Below, one piece after another: positions 10,760 through 23,150 of a DNA stretch of 64,000 bases; position 1 is the stretch's first letter, and each line of letters opens with the position of its first letter. Source of the stretch: Gnetum montanum. Lineage: Eukaryota; Streptophyta; Gnetopsida; Gnetales; Gnetaceae. The notes beneath the pieces are model-generated. The model ran no database searches and was not told the origin of the DNA. It saw only the letters and a list, made by a program, of their open reading frames with translations. The position numbers were made by a program, and so were the translations under genes. The DNA is taken from the NCBI GenBank assembly GCA_015680685.1, contig MNCI01016577.1, positions 1 through 64,000 of the forward strand. The letters run 5' to 3'.

Positions 10760-13207
10760 AATGAATTTTTTTTAAGAACTTTAAGCTCCACATTGGCTAC
10801 TTTCAATTTTTGTTTGGTCTCTTTGTGGAGCTTGAACTCTACCTCATAGAGGAGGTAGGAGCTGGCCACCTACTTTTGTAATTCAAATCCTAGCATACCA
10901 CTATTAGCATTGCCAAGTTTGCATATTAGAGGTTGGCTAGTTCCATGTTGTCAGTCATCTCCTAGATTTGTAACTTCGTTAGGTAGAGGCATTAAGACTA
11001 TTGAAGATGGGCTACCATACATCCTCTCTTTGTTAGAGTTGCTAGAGGACTTCATTCACCTTTATCTTCACTAGCTTGATTTCTTGTTCATTAATCTCCT
11101 TGAGCATTTCAACCTAGTCCTTGTAATGGTTCTTGACTCATTAATACTTTAGGGTCTCATTTTTCTAGGTGGAGATCTCAATTGTAATTTTTTGGTGAAG
11201 AGCATGAACCTTCTTTATCAAGAGATTTTTATTCTTTTCAGTCAACATCCTCACATCTAGGTTTACCTTGCCAAGATGTTCCTATTGCTAGTAAATGTAG
11301 TCAACCTTTTGATCCTTTTATTGCTTAGCATTTCGTAGGTGATGATTGTTTTGGGTTAGCGCAAGATTTTCATTGCAAACTTAATAAAGGTCATGACTAG
11401 AGGAATTATTCATTGCCTCCAATAGTGATACATTAAAGATCACCATCTTTTTTTCATTTTCAACCTCTTGATATTTTTTTTGAAGCTATTGGAAAGCTTC
11501 ATCCCTTGTGAGCTCTCTTCTGAGAATGACAGAATTTGATAAGTAAGCTTTAAGTTCTAGAACCTCAATAGCCAACCATCGATTACTAATGGTGGCCTTA
11601 TTGAGTTGCATGTTTTCTATCAATAGCATGCCTCTTGTCTCCAATAGCTACTACTAAGTAGCATAAATATCTTCTAGGAGATCAAGGATCTCTAGAATCG
11701 ATTGCCTGGCTCTAACCATTTGTTCCAATACTTTCTTATGCTAAGCTACACTCATTCCTCTACTTCTGGCTCCTGTTGATGCATGTACATCTGCCATGGA
11801 AACAACATCAAGAGTAGATGTTGTAGGAGCACTCAAATCTATAATTTAGTTTATCACCACATCTACTATAGACTCTTGACTCTTATGTGACATGACCAAG
11901 ATTGTTACTTACTCACCTTCTTCCAACATCATCAAGAAGTCTGTTGCATTCCCAAAGAATTTGGAAAATTTTTGTCCTAGGATGAACATAGTGACTTCTC
12001 TAGTGTTGGGATTGGAGTGAATAGAAGCCTAGTTTTTCTATGAGAAGAACAGTAGGGTCATTTCATCTTCCAGCCAACTGATGATTTTTGTGATCTTATT
12101 TAAGTGATTCATGATCAGTCTCCACAGAGAAGATTCTCCACTACCTCTAAAGGCTACTTATTACAACTATTATTCTTTAAATTTACTTAGATGTTCAACA
12201 ATTGCTAGCATTTCTAGCATCATCTCTAGTGCTATAGGTGGTGATGGCTATTCATTTTCTTGAAGCTTGGTAGGTACTTTGTCCTTCATCATCTCCTACC
12301 ATGATGAAGTGGGACCTCTATGGATCACATCGTTAGCATAGCGGGCTATTCCTCTTCTTTTGTAGACTTTTCTAATAAGGCAAGAAAAGGGAAGTGTCCT
12401 CCTACCTTTATCATTTTCCTTGAAACATTTTTCTATCTTAAAGAATATGAGCTAGGGTAGGTTGACTTGGAATTTTCTTCTTAGAGCCCCACATACCCTA
12501 GTGGAGAATGTAGTCACCTTACTTGGCCTTACCATTAGATTAAGGTGATAGGTTGCAATCTTAAAATAGGCTTGCTCCACCTTGATTAGGGCACCTTACT
12601 CCTTACGATCCATTCCATAGTAGTATTGGATCCATTCTTTCTTTGCCTCTAGATTTTCCTAGGTTGAAATCTTTGTCAACTTTGCCCCAGTATTTAGTAA
12701 TCTAAGGATCTATGCTATTGATTTAACCAAATATGAGAAGGTGATATCTTTGATCTTGATGGTTACATATCCTTGTTGGTTATTACAGAAGAGGTAGGTC
12801 TCCCCCATGTATCATTCTTCATTGATGGAGAGAATGAGCCATAGTGGAAATCATTGTAGTTATGTTCTCATATCTTTTGGCGAGATCTCTAAGAAAGATT
12901 TGAAATTCAATTCCTGAAGGATGGATCTCTAAATTTTCTTGTTGTGGATCTTCTTCAAGTAGACCTCAGTGAGTGTGACCTCAAGATTGGAATATGGTCT
13001 TGGGACCTCATCCTACTTGGATTGTCTCATCTTTGTTGTGGGAATCTCATAGATAAATTCCACCTTGGGATCTTTACATAGGGACGTGGTGGCACGGGTT
13101 TCTTTGGCTCCTTATTCATGGGGTTGTTATTGTTCTCTTCCACCATGTGGTCACTTCTCCTTGGGCTATGATGGTCCTCATGCTTGCGGTCCTCACTTAG
13201 GTACCAT
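10760..13207 (-). pseudogene. Decayed second copy of ORF3 (copy B)
   Basis: Aligns along its length with the ORF3 of A: 10920-10990 matches 2160-2225, 12340-12480 matches 3610-3770, and the start region 13195-13230 matches 4460-4500. The equivalent start codon is at 13207-13205, with a stop within five codons. Many stops and indels throughout. The remains include the coiled-coil part and the LPFP-like domain. It shows that ORF3 is a stable part of this family rather than a single capture. Confidence 0.65.
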
Positions 13208-14369
13208 TTGCGATTACAAACATAACATTGGATTAGTTTTCTAGATATAATCTTATTTAATTTAGATACTTTTCTTTGTTTGATTAGGTTAAATTTATTG
13301 GTCAAAAGTTGGGATATTATTATTAAGTTCTTATTTAGTGATTGCAGGCATATGATATTATTTTATTCATGCTTTAATGAATGTTTATTGTTGATATTAA
13401 CTATTATGATTATTAATTTAATATTTTATCTATGAGATATAAAATTTTTTGAAAAATTTTCTATGAAAACCTAACATTGATATCCCCACAATATAAAGTG
13501 TACCTTTAGAAGCTCGAGGATTGATCAATGGGTAAAAATTAATAAGTAGTTGCATAGTTATGTCTTGTGAAAGATTTTGGGCTTTGAAAAATTGAAAAAA
13601 ATCCTCATGCATTTGAAGAAAAATGTGAAAAATAAGCTAATTCTCATGTGTATATATAGTATTTTAATGTTGCATTAATAGGGATCCAGATATAAGGCTG
13701 CAAACATATCTAACTATGTTGATGCATTTATTTGTAGCCATTTTTCAATTTGAAATATTGAGGAATTTTAAATGAGTTTGAGGTCAAAACAAGAGCCAAG
13801 TGGAAGCCAAAAAGTTGGGAAACCATGGTAACAACAAAATTGAGGTTATGATTTTTAGAAACTAGAGCATTTTAATAATGTGGAATGAGAAAATGGAAGA
13901 TGTTGCTTAAGGTAAATTAGCATAAAAGTAGATGATGCAAGCTATCAAGATTATCAAGATGGAAATGAGGCCCATGGGTATAGGGTTTAAATTGAAGGAA
14001 ATCAAGAGATATGTAAGTGGGTCCTTCCCAAAATAGGCCTATGCTTAAAATGCCCTTGCATAACCTTATTATAAGGAGTTTGTAGGCATTCTTAGATGAT
14101 GAATGGTTAGTTAAACACTATACCCATGTGAGGGATTTTCTGAGGGTTATGTAAACTATAAAACAAAGTGATCAATTGAACATGGCATGAGGTAGTGAGG
14201 TGAGAGAAAATTAAGTGCTAAAATGGTAGAAAAAGAGTGGAAGAGGAAAAATCCACATCATGCTTGCTTAAGATCCTTAGTGAAATACATGATTAAGGTG
14301 ATCTAATACCAATCCATTTGTTGGAGATCATTTGGGACTAGATCATCAATGTTGGGGCCTTTGGGTCTT
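13208..14369 (-). other. Upstream region of ORF3 copy B
   Basis: No gene. It parallels 4500-5640 of A: decayed branch-point/acceptor text at 13208-13240, a TATATATA-like core near 13650, the family block GTGGGTCCTTCCCAAAATAGG near 14010, and CATGATTAAGGTG-like text near 14290. The internal promoter palindromes are not recognisable here. Confidence 0.55.
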
Positions 14370-14518
14370 ATGACCTATGGGGTCATGAGTTTGAAAGTGT
14401 TCTTAAAACAAGGTTTAGATGCTTGCTAGTCTCTAGCAATACCAAGGTCTAGATACCTCCAAATAGACTCAGTGGTTATGTATTGAATTAAATGTGAGTA
14501 TGTGTCTGCTATTGTGAA
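14370..14518. repeat. Repeat R, left half, at the COP insertion site
   Basis: Contains CTCTAGCAATACCAAGGTCT and ATACCTCCAAATAGAC. It continues at 32085 after COP. A diverged inverted copy at 34610-34990 carries both halves joined, which shows the pre-insertion state. Confidence 0.6.
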
Positions 14519-14987
14519 TGTTGTGTGGACCTTTTAGTATGTTCAAAACATTCAATAAAATAGAGATAAAAGTTGTTTGCATGATTGTGTGATTATTTTT
14601 GTTTTTAGGACTATGTGCATGGGAAACCAAGATGAGTTAAGGAGGACAAGGAACAAACTATCCTAGAGCTCAAAGGAGGAGGTCATCCACATGTATTCAA
14701 ATGAACATCCAAAGAATGTGGGCAAGGACTTGATATTGTACAAGTAAAGTGGACATCATTAAATCATACAAAAGATCAATTTTGTAGACAAGCAATGATG
14801 CATTCATCATGCAAGAGAAAGTAAAGAAAGATGTCTCTAATTATGTAAGAGAAAAAAAGACATCTCTGGGAAGTAGCAGACCTCTTGGTAGATTTGGAAT
14901 GAACTCAGAGAAAATTCAAAAAGACATCTTTGGAAATAGCAATACATCTTTCCCCAGCCAAAGACATCTTTGATGAGGCAAATATGT

Positions 14988-15698
14988 TGATGAGTCATGG
15001 TCTGTCAAGCCTAGTTATCGGAGCCCTAATACAAGATATGGTTTGTTAGGCCTAGTTATTGGAGCTGCGATATCACATCAACCGCGATATCGCGTTCACC
15101 CTTGCAATATCACGTACGCAATATCGTAGCTTGCCTCAATTTCTATAAATAAGAGGCAGCTTTCCTTGTTCTAGGAGTTAGTTCTTAGTTCCTTAGCTAA
15201 ACTTTTGTAGTTTTATCATTCCAGAGTTAGAATATTTCCCAGTGCATGCCTGTAGTGTGGTGAATGTAATTGTACGGAACCTTTATTTGAGTGTGATGTA
15301 CTTGGACACACACATGACTGGAAATAAAGACTGAGATTACTTCATCATTGCAGCATTTACTTAGCTTAATTATTTATTTAATTATTATTTTCTACTTTCT
15401 TAGTTAATATCTCTTCACCCTAAACTCCTGTTAAACACGGAATGAGTATGACTTGATTAGGAGCATTTAAGTATGACTACTTGGTAACCCAGTAGAGTAC
15501 CTAGGATCTGCGCTTGGTAATCCTAGTGGTAGTCATGCACGAAGTCCAAGATGTGTACGGATGATCGAGGAACGTATGCTCATTGCATTTAGGCTAGCTT
15601 AGATTCTCTCTCACCCTTTCTCTCTTAGCCTAGTTAATATTATCTTCCATTGTCTTCAGGAGTAGCATTAGCATAGAAACACATCATACACCTCACTC
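14988..15698 (+). repeat. Solo Athila LTR S1, main part
   Basis: Starts TGATGAGTCATGG, with palindrome units at 15064-15130 and CTATAAATAAGAGG at about 15144-15157. It is of the A subtype. Its last 135 bases are found reversed at 15804-15938. No internal element sequence is attached, so it arose by LTR-LTR recombination. Target duplication TATGT (14983-14987) against GATGT (reverse of 15799-15803). Confidence 0.8.
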
Positions 15699-15699
15699 N

Positions 15700-15939
15700 C
15701 TTCAAATCTGGGAAGATGTCTTTCTAAATTCTTCATCCTAGAAGACATATTTGCTCAATGGAAGACATCTTTCTGCATTTAGTCTACAATCTATAATGAC
15801 ATCTGATGAGTGGTGAGGTACCCCTACACTCAACCATACGACTACGAGCGTTTCACACATGATCTAGTCGAACTCTGTAGACGGGCTAGTTGTGGTATCA
15901 AGATAGTTATCCTTAGGCCACAGTTCGATGTCTTCCCAT
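15700..15939 (-). other. Inverted block between two Ns, probably a mis-oriented contig
   Basis: Both halves read correctly only on the minus strand: 15804-15938 is the end of solo LTR S1 and 15700-15803 is COP LTR sequence matching 30250-30360. Turning the block over restores the end of S1, its target duplication and the continuing COP LTR in the right order. Compared with the A LTR and the COP 3' LTR, about 45 bases are missing at the first N and about 130 at the second. Confidence 0.85.
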
Positions 15940-16497
15940 NAAAATGTGCAACTATTGTTGTATTCATTATACAATCATTTGTAACCATTGAATTCTATAT
16001 TGCCTCTCATTGTCTAATTATTTTGGCTTTGTAAAGTGTGATGTACCTAATTGTGCAAGGATTAGAAAATTGAGTTGCAACTATTCCTTATATTTCTTGT
16101 TCTTTTTGCCTTGTGAGGTTAAGTTCCTTGAGCTTGTTAGGATCCTACAAGATTGGATTGTTGGTGCTATGGTATAACACTTTGGTGTGAAGCTCAAGAT
16201 TATAAAGGTTGTGAAAGTCTTGAAACCACATTTCCAAGCCTGATGGAGCCTTGTGGGGTTGAGTGATTGGTGCTATGGTACAACAATCTAGAGTGGGGCT
16301 TGATGACTTTACAGGGTGTGAACCCTTCAACCATAATTTGAGAGCAACAAAGTCCAGAGGTGTGCTTGTGATCTACCATCTAAGTGTGGAGTACCCAAGT
16401 TGGGGAATCATGTAAATTTATGTTTGTGCTTTTTTTGTTTAAGTTTTGATTTGGGAAACTTATTCATCCCTCCCTTCTAAGTTCAACAATTCACAAG

Positions 16498-16515
16498 TGG
16501 TATTGGAGCTTGGTG
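16498..16515 (+). promoter_or_regulatory. Primer binding site of COP, initiator-Met type
   Basis: TGGTATTGGAGCTTGG, two bases after the LTR, resembles the copia primer site TGGTATCAGAGC complementary to initiator tRNA-Met, with a few changes. Confidence 0.75.
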
Positions 16516-16523
16516 AGTGAAAA

Positions 16524-17692
16524 ATGAAGGAAGCTTCTTATATAAAGCCACCCATGTTTGATAGATTTGACTTTGCCTATTGGAAAGCCAAAATGCAAGG
16601 GTTCTTTGAATCCATGGAGTTTGAAGTCTAGAAGTCAATCTTGGAAGGCTACACTCCACCCATCAATAGGACCATTAGCATAATCAAACCTTGCAACAAA
16701 TGGTTGTAAGAAGAAAAGGATAATTTCATGTTTGATTCAAAAGAAAAAAATTATTTAGATTGTGCTTTGAATAAATATAAATTTAATAGGGTAGTAGGAT
16801 GTAAAATGGCCAAATAAATTTGGCAAACTTTAGAAGCTACTTATGAAGGAACCTCTATTGTTAAGTAATCGAAATTATTAGTTCTGCAAAGTGAATATGA
16901 TAAACTTAAAATGATGAAAGGTGAGAAAATCAGGGATTATTTTTCTAGGGCTAATGATCTTGTTGTAACCATTAGAGGAATAGGGAAGAACTTGCTCGAA
17001 AGTGACATCATCATCAAAATGATCAAAAATCTACAATTGGAGTTTAAGCCTAAGGTCACAGCCATGGAGGAAATTAGAGATTTCTCAACTCTAAGATTTG
17101 AAGAATTTCAAAGTGCTCTCATAGCCTATGAAATGAATCTCATAAGTGAAGGAGAAATTCAAGAAAAACCTATTGCTTGAAAGACTGCCTCCAAGGAGAA
17201 GGAGGTCAATGAGCATGATGAGGGTAATTAAGATGAGATTGCTCTTCTCTTAAGAAGACTACAACAATTGATTATAACAAGAAACAATGGCACATCTCAG
17301 CAACAAAAAAGACCAAATTTCTTCAAAGGTAGAGAAAGAGGTAGAAATTTTTTAAATTCTTATAATCTATATTTTTCTTCCATAGAGTGTTGGATTTCTG
17401 GAGGAAGAGGCCACATGGCTTTTGAATGTCCTAATGATCCGATGATAGCAAAGTTAAGCCAAAGAATAGATCCAATGATGAGGAACTAAAAAGACCAAAT
17501 TTTACACAACTTGGCATGATGGTGAGCAAAGCGAAGAAGAAGCATGCAATTCTCCTGAAGATTCTCATCTCATCTACATGACACTTAATGATGAATGTTC
17601 CTCACATATGGTTGAACAACATGGTGAGTGTCATGATAGGTATAGTGAATTTAAAGAAGAAATTTTTCTCTTACATCATTTAATTAAGATGG
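16524..17692 (+). pseudogene. Copia gag, first part (COP)
   Basis: ATG at 16524, then KPPMFDRFDFAYWKAKM, typical of the copia gag N terminus, followed by about six stops and a clear 89-codon stretch (16911-17180: MMKGEKIRDYFSRANDLV) of the capsid domain. A zinc knuckle at about 17390-17430 reads CWISGGRGHMAFEC: the second Cys of CX2CX4HX4C is Ser, so it would not bind zinc normally. Element E interrupts the coding region at 17692; the C-terminal part resumes at 27315. Confidence 0.8.
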
Positions 17693-18493
17693 TGATGAGC
17701 TATGATATCACGTACGCGATATCGTGGCCTTCCATGCGATATCATGTACGTGATATTGCAACTTGCCTCATTGCCTATAAATAAGAGGTGGGCACACTTG
17801 GTTTGCATGGTTAGTCTTAGTCCCTTACCCAAACTCTTGCCTTTTCTCCCTCTCAAAGTTAGAATTATTTCTGCATGCCCGCAGTAGGAGTCATAAAATG
17901 AACGGATCTTTATTCGAGCATTGTGTACTTGAGCACACCTTGTATATGGCAATAAAGATGAACTTTGTGCATCATTTAGAATAGATTAATTAATGTTAAT
18001 TACTATAACTTAATGTTTTCCTTAGCTAATTAATGATTCTCTCTCACCCTACAACCCTCCTAAACAAGCACACACAGTACAATCACTTCGAGCATGCATG
18101 TAACATTTGGTAATCCCGTAACAAGTAGCATTTGGTAATCCCAGTAGTATTGCACTGGTTTAGGATGTGTACGGTAACTGGGAGTGAATACTGGTGTTAG
18201 GATCAGTTAGAGCCTAGTTAATAAGTAGTCAAATTAAATTAGTTACTTAGTTATCTCTCCCCTCCCTTATTAGCAGCAGGACATAAAAACACAAAAAGGT
18301 ATAAAAATTATATGCCTCAAGTTTACTTAACCATACAATCATGACATACAAGTAAGCTTGGGAAGATAATGATTGATCAACCCATTCTTGTTCCACAAAG
18401 GTGCACAAGCACTTAGTTCTTGGAATTTGATTAGATTGTGCGTGGACGCTTGTATTCTTATGGTTGAGTGTAGGGATACCTCACCGCTCATCA
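17693..18493 (+). repeat. 5' LTR of E
   Basis: TGATGAGC...CGCTCATCA, 801 bp. GATATC palindromes at 17703-17757 have partly lost CpGs (GATATCACG, GATATCGTGG); TATAAATAAGAGG follows at about 17777. The poly(A) signal AATAAA is at about 17951. Confidence 0.88.
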
Positions 18494-18494
18494 T

Positions 18495-18512
18495 TGGTGC
18501 CATTTCTAGGAA
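18495..18512 (+). promoter_or_regulatory. Decayed tRNA-Asp primer site of E
   Basis: TGGTGCCATTTCTAGGAA, one base after the LTR; most differences from TGGCGCCGTTGCCGGGGA are C-to-T or G-to-A changes. Confidence 0.8.
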
Positions 18513-18559
18513 CGATCGATAGGAACAATATGTACCAAACTATGTTGGTGAGATTTAGA

Positions 18560-21500
18560 AGGTAACATAGTGTTACCTCTCGATCGTTCAATCCTAGGCA
18601 TGCTTCTTCATGATCTCACACAAATTGGCATGCATCACTTACAGGTAGAGTACATTGTGCATGATCATTACTCGAGAGAGTGTTGACCCATGGAGGCATA
18701 GTATCAAAGGGACTTACAATAGGAGAGACATCATAAATCCATGAAGGGAAAGTTGTCACAGAATGTCCCACATGTACTAGGTGAAAATGAGGGTGGTGAA
18801 CCTGCCTTAGGCAGTTGCCCACACAATGATGTTCCTCTCATTGACTTCAGTCAAGGGGTTGTGTATCAGAATCTTTACTCAACTATCCATAACCTAGATT
18901 TTGGTACCGATAGACACAAAGGATCTAAAAAAGGAACATGAACACATGACAAAGATGGATGTTTTGATCGTAACTGCAATTGAGGCCATAACCACCGAAG
19001 AGAAGGAAGTAAGCACTGACATGGTGATGATCCTCCTTCTTCTTCACCTTCATCATCTTCTTTACCCTCTCCTTCAGGATCTAGATGCAGTCACAAAGAA
19101 AAAGACCATGAGGATAAGGATAAGAGAAAAGAGAGCTATAGATAAAATAGTTAAGAAAGGGGACAAGGGCACTCTAGAGAAACACACCATGAAAGAAGGG
19201 AAAGTAGGGAATAACATAGGCATCATAGACGCCACAGATGGGATGATCATGATGAACCCCTATTTGCTACTCAAAGTATGCTAGACATAATTGAGGCTAT
19301 TAGGATCCCAAAAAGGCACCAAAAAGATAGTAGGATCAAGAGATTAGACATGAACAACATCCCATGATTTGAAGGGGGGTACAACGCTGATCCTCAAAAT
19401 CATCTACAAGCATTTCATGATGCATGTGCCTTACAAAACATAGAAAGTGAATGGCAAAAACTTAAGTTGTTCTCACAAACACTAGTCAAAGAAGTAGAGA
19501 GTTAGTACTAGTCCTTAGAATTGGAATCCATTCGTAGGTGGAGTACCATGTTAGAATTGTTCAATGATAAGTACCAAACATACTCCCAAGTGTCCAACCT
19601 ACGAAAGAAAATCCAAGGATGGAAATAAGGAGGCCATGAACCCTTGGATGCTGCCATGGGCCACTATTATGCACTGTTACATTGTTATCTTGGCCATGGT
19701 TATTTGTAGAGGGATCTAGATGGGCTTAGGCAGGAAACACGACGAACCCTTGGGACATATGCCCAAGGGAGGCTATTTGAGCTTAGGATCCATCGAGTTC
19801 AAATATTATTGGAGTAGGTTGCTAAAGAATAAGATGAGTTAAGGAAAAGAGAGAGTGCAGAGAAATATAATAGAGATCCTTCCCTCTGAAAGAGGGGAGT
19901 AAGATTCTATGAGGATGAAGAAGAGTCACCACTTGAAGAGATGGCGAATAAGAAAACCTTGCCTATTCAAAAATTAGCATTGGAAGTATCAAAAACAGGT
20001 AGATCAAATGTGGGATTCCCTAGATGATAGTTTTCAAACCATTCTTAAAATAGTAGATGAGTCTAGAGAGCAAGGTAGTGATTGCAAAAAAAGAAAAAAG
20101 AGAGAAACTGAACATGCACATAACAAGGGTAAGGGCAAAGTTGCCATTATCGAGGAAGTTGTGGATTTGGATATAGATAATGATAGTGGATACAAGATAT
20201 GCCAATATGACCATCCTAAGGGATGTTGCCCTATAATCTCACATCTGCAAGAGTCTAGGGTGTATGCACTCAACCCACAATTAAACAAAAGGCAAACACC
20301 TTGAAGGTTACCTTATTCTTAAGGTAACCCAAGGCAGTTCCACCAACCCTTAACATATTATCCAAGAGGAACTCGACCACAATCGATTGAGCAGTATCAA
20401 CAATGGTAGTACCCACAATCATGGGGAATGCCACCACCAAGGCAACAGTATCCTTACTGGTAACTTGACCTATATGGATATTACGTGTAGTAGCTAAGCT
20501 CTCCACGTGACTCTACTGGTTACGTTACTCCTCAACCTCACTACCAAGCTCATGAGTATTATAGGACTCCTTCTCCTAGGGGTGATGTTCCATAAACATA
20601 TCATCCTTCTCATTTGGCTATACCTCTTCCACACTTAACTTCATTATCACTTGCTACAACTATGCAAGGTGAACTCCCTACCCAGCCGTAGCAATGTAAT
20701 GCCACAATTGCTGTTAACCCTCAACCTACTATTGGTTCTGACAACTGCATGAAGAAAAGACCTTTCTTTAGAACCAACAGTCCAACAAAGCCCTTGCAAC
20801 CACAAGTGGCTGATTTTTCAACCACCTCACTATCACTTGAAGCTTTAGAGCTCCCTTCAACCCAAAAACTACACTCAATGCATACGATCATGTTAACTCA
20901 TGCCATCACCGATTAGATAAAAGTTGGTCATCTTCTTAGAAAATTCTCTGATCTTGGGAGTCCTCTGATATATCTACAAATCACTAGAAATGAGCCATGC
21001 AAAGCTCTTTTGGATTCAGGTTTTGGTGTCAACTTGATTTCTCAAGAAATGTACAAGGCCTAAAACCTATCTCCATTAAAAAAGAGTAACATTCATTTAG
21101 AGTTGGCTGACCAGTCCATCACTGTCGCATTGGGACTAGTGGAGGACATTGTCACCACTATTTATGGGTGGTCGTATCTAGTCAACTTCTATGTAATTCA
21201 AGTGAACAACAGTAAGGGGGACTTCCCAATCATAATGGGAAGAGCATGGCTAAGCATAGTTGACGTGCACCTAGGAATCCACAATCTTTCCCTGGAAATA
21301 GCAAAGGAAAATACATTTGGAAAGATTGAGAAGAAGAAAGTTTCATGCATCACATACAATGACTTAGGGTGTAATTGCATGCAGAAGTCATTGTTCATGC
21401 AACGTTTAACATTGTCTGCATGCAATTAGTGTGCATAAGTGACTGATATACAAAGATGCCTGTATGCAGTAGCCACAAGATAGGAAGACACCCAGTGGCT

Positions 21501-21640
21501 GATAGCTAATCAAGAGAGCAGTTCAACTATATGCATAGAACCAACTGAGGGTTTGACTTACGCTTACATTGATAGCATAGACACATTAGAGCAAGTCCAT
21601 CACCAACTTCCAAGTCTTGACCTTGAAAATATCAACTAGG
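18560..21640 (+). pseudogene. Athila gag-protease of E
   Basis: Co-linear with the intact ORF of F but missing about 260 bases at the 5' end, including the start codon: homology begins at GGTAACATAGTGTTACC (18563). The capsid region includes GYNADPQNHLQAFHDACALQ (19378-19440) and TMLELFNDKYQTYSQVSNLR (19550-19605). The zinc-finger-like YDHPKGCCPIISHLQES is near 20205-20260. The protease has LLDSGFGVNLISQ (about 21007-21045; the residue after DSG is Phe, where most families have Ala, Ser or Thr) and the distal IIMGRAWLS (21229-21258). More than 15 stops. Confidence 0.85.
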
Positions 21641-23150
21641 GGAAGTTGGAAATCCTTGAGAAGTTTAAGCAAGAGCCCCTTGAGCTAAAACCATTGCCCA
21701 TCGGTATGGAATACACATTTCTTAAAAATGGAAAATCGATAATTATTAATGCTGAGCTAGCTCTCCAACAAAAAGAAAGACTACTAAAAGTGATAAATAA
21801 ATGGTCGAAAGCCTTCGCTTCATCATATCCTGAATTAACAAAAATAGATCCTAGGATATGCCAACATAGGATTTACACCGACCCCTCCATGAAACCTCGA
21901 AGATAACCGCAGAGGCGTTTGAACCAAAGTTGACGTAAGTAGTTAAGGAAGAAATTGAATAGCTTCTAAAAGCCGGGTTCATATACCCCATTGCTAATAG
22001 CCAATGGGTTAGCCCCTTAGTTATAATGCCCAAAAAAGGTGGCAAATGAAGGGTGTGCATAGATTTTAGGCTACTCAACATGGCAACATTCAAGGACCAC
22101 TTTCCGTTGCCATTTGTTGACCAAGTCTTAGACACCATCGTAGGGCATCATTACTATAGTTTTTTGGATGGGTACAGTGGGTACAACCAAATACAAATAG
22201 CCCTAGAAGACCAAGCCAAGACTACGTTCACTAGTCCTTGGGGAACATTTGCATACAAACAGATGTTGTTTGGCTTGTGCAATGCCCTTGCAACAGTTTA
22301 ACGATTAGGTCTAAGCATATTCTAGTAGCAGATAGGAAACTGTGTGGAGGTCTTCATGAATGAATTCTCCACCTATGGAGAAAAATTTGATCAAACCTTG
22401 GACCAGTTAGAGCAAGTATTAAAATAATGTGCAAAAACCAATTTAGGGCTCAACTAGAAAAATAGCCATTTAATGGTCCAAGAAGGCATAGTATTATGGC
22501 ATAAAATTTTATGAATAGGGATAAAGGTAGATTTTGAAAAGATCAAAGTTATCCAAGGAATTACCTGTCAACCAGAAATTGTAAAAGATATCCGATCACT
22601 CCTTGGACACACTGGCTACTATAGAAGGTTTATTGAGAACTTTTCATAGGTTGCAAAATCATTGGTTGAACTAATAAAAAAGGATGTACCTTTCGAATGG
22701 ACTAGGGAATGTGAACTAGCTTTCCAAATCTTAAAAATAGAAGCTCATAGAAACACCCATTCTACAAGCTCCTAACTGGTCTAGACCATTCCACATAATG
22801 ACTAATGCATCCAACTAGGATTTAGAAGTTATACTTACATAGTTAGATGATCAAAAATTTCCTTATTACATCCACTATGCAAGTAGAAGTATCGCTAGTG
22901 CATAACTTAACTATATTACAATAAAGAAAGAATTAATGGTTGTAGTGTTTACACTAGAGAAATTTAGGCACTATGTCTTGGACTATAACGTATTCATACA
23001 CATGGATCATAGTGTGATAAGGTTCCTAATGAATAAACCAATGGTAAGCCCTCGTATCATACAATGGCTTGTAATCTTACAAGAGTTCGATCTTATGATG
23101 ATCAATCGTAAAGGCACAGAGAACGTAGTTGCTGATCAATTATCTTAGTT
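21641..23150 (+). pseudogene. Athila reverse transcriptase and RNase H of E
   Basis: RT landmarks in order: LKPLPIGMEYTFLKNGKSI (21690), LLKAGFIYPI (21965), RVCIDFRLLN (22050), HFPLPFVDQVLD (22100), FLDGYSGYNQIQIALEDQ (22160), FGLCNALAT (22270). The catalytic box normally VFMDDF reads VFMNEF (22349-22366), so both aspartates are lost. RNase H follows the connection YYRRFIENF; its tail has KFRHYVLDY, HMDHSVIRFLMNKP and ENVVADQLS (23120-23146). This order is characteristic of the Athila lineage. Several stops and one lost junction near 22300. Confidence 0.88.

Larger units (their letters stand above)
14524..16495 (+). repeat. 5' LTR of COP
   Basis: Starts TGTGGACCTTTTAG and ends CAACAATTCACA. 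Bases 14524-14987 and 15941-16495 align directly with the 3' LTR; the part between holds solo LTR S1 and an inverted block bounded by Ns. The sequence is rich in AAAGACATCTTT-type words, repeated many times between 14830 and 14990 (and 30130-30410 in the 3' LTR). Confidence 0.8.
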
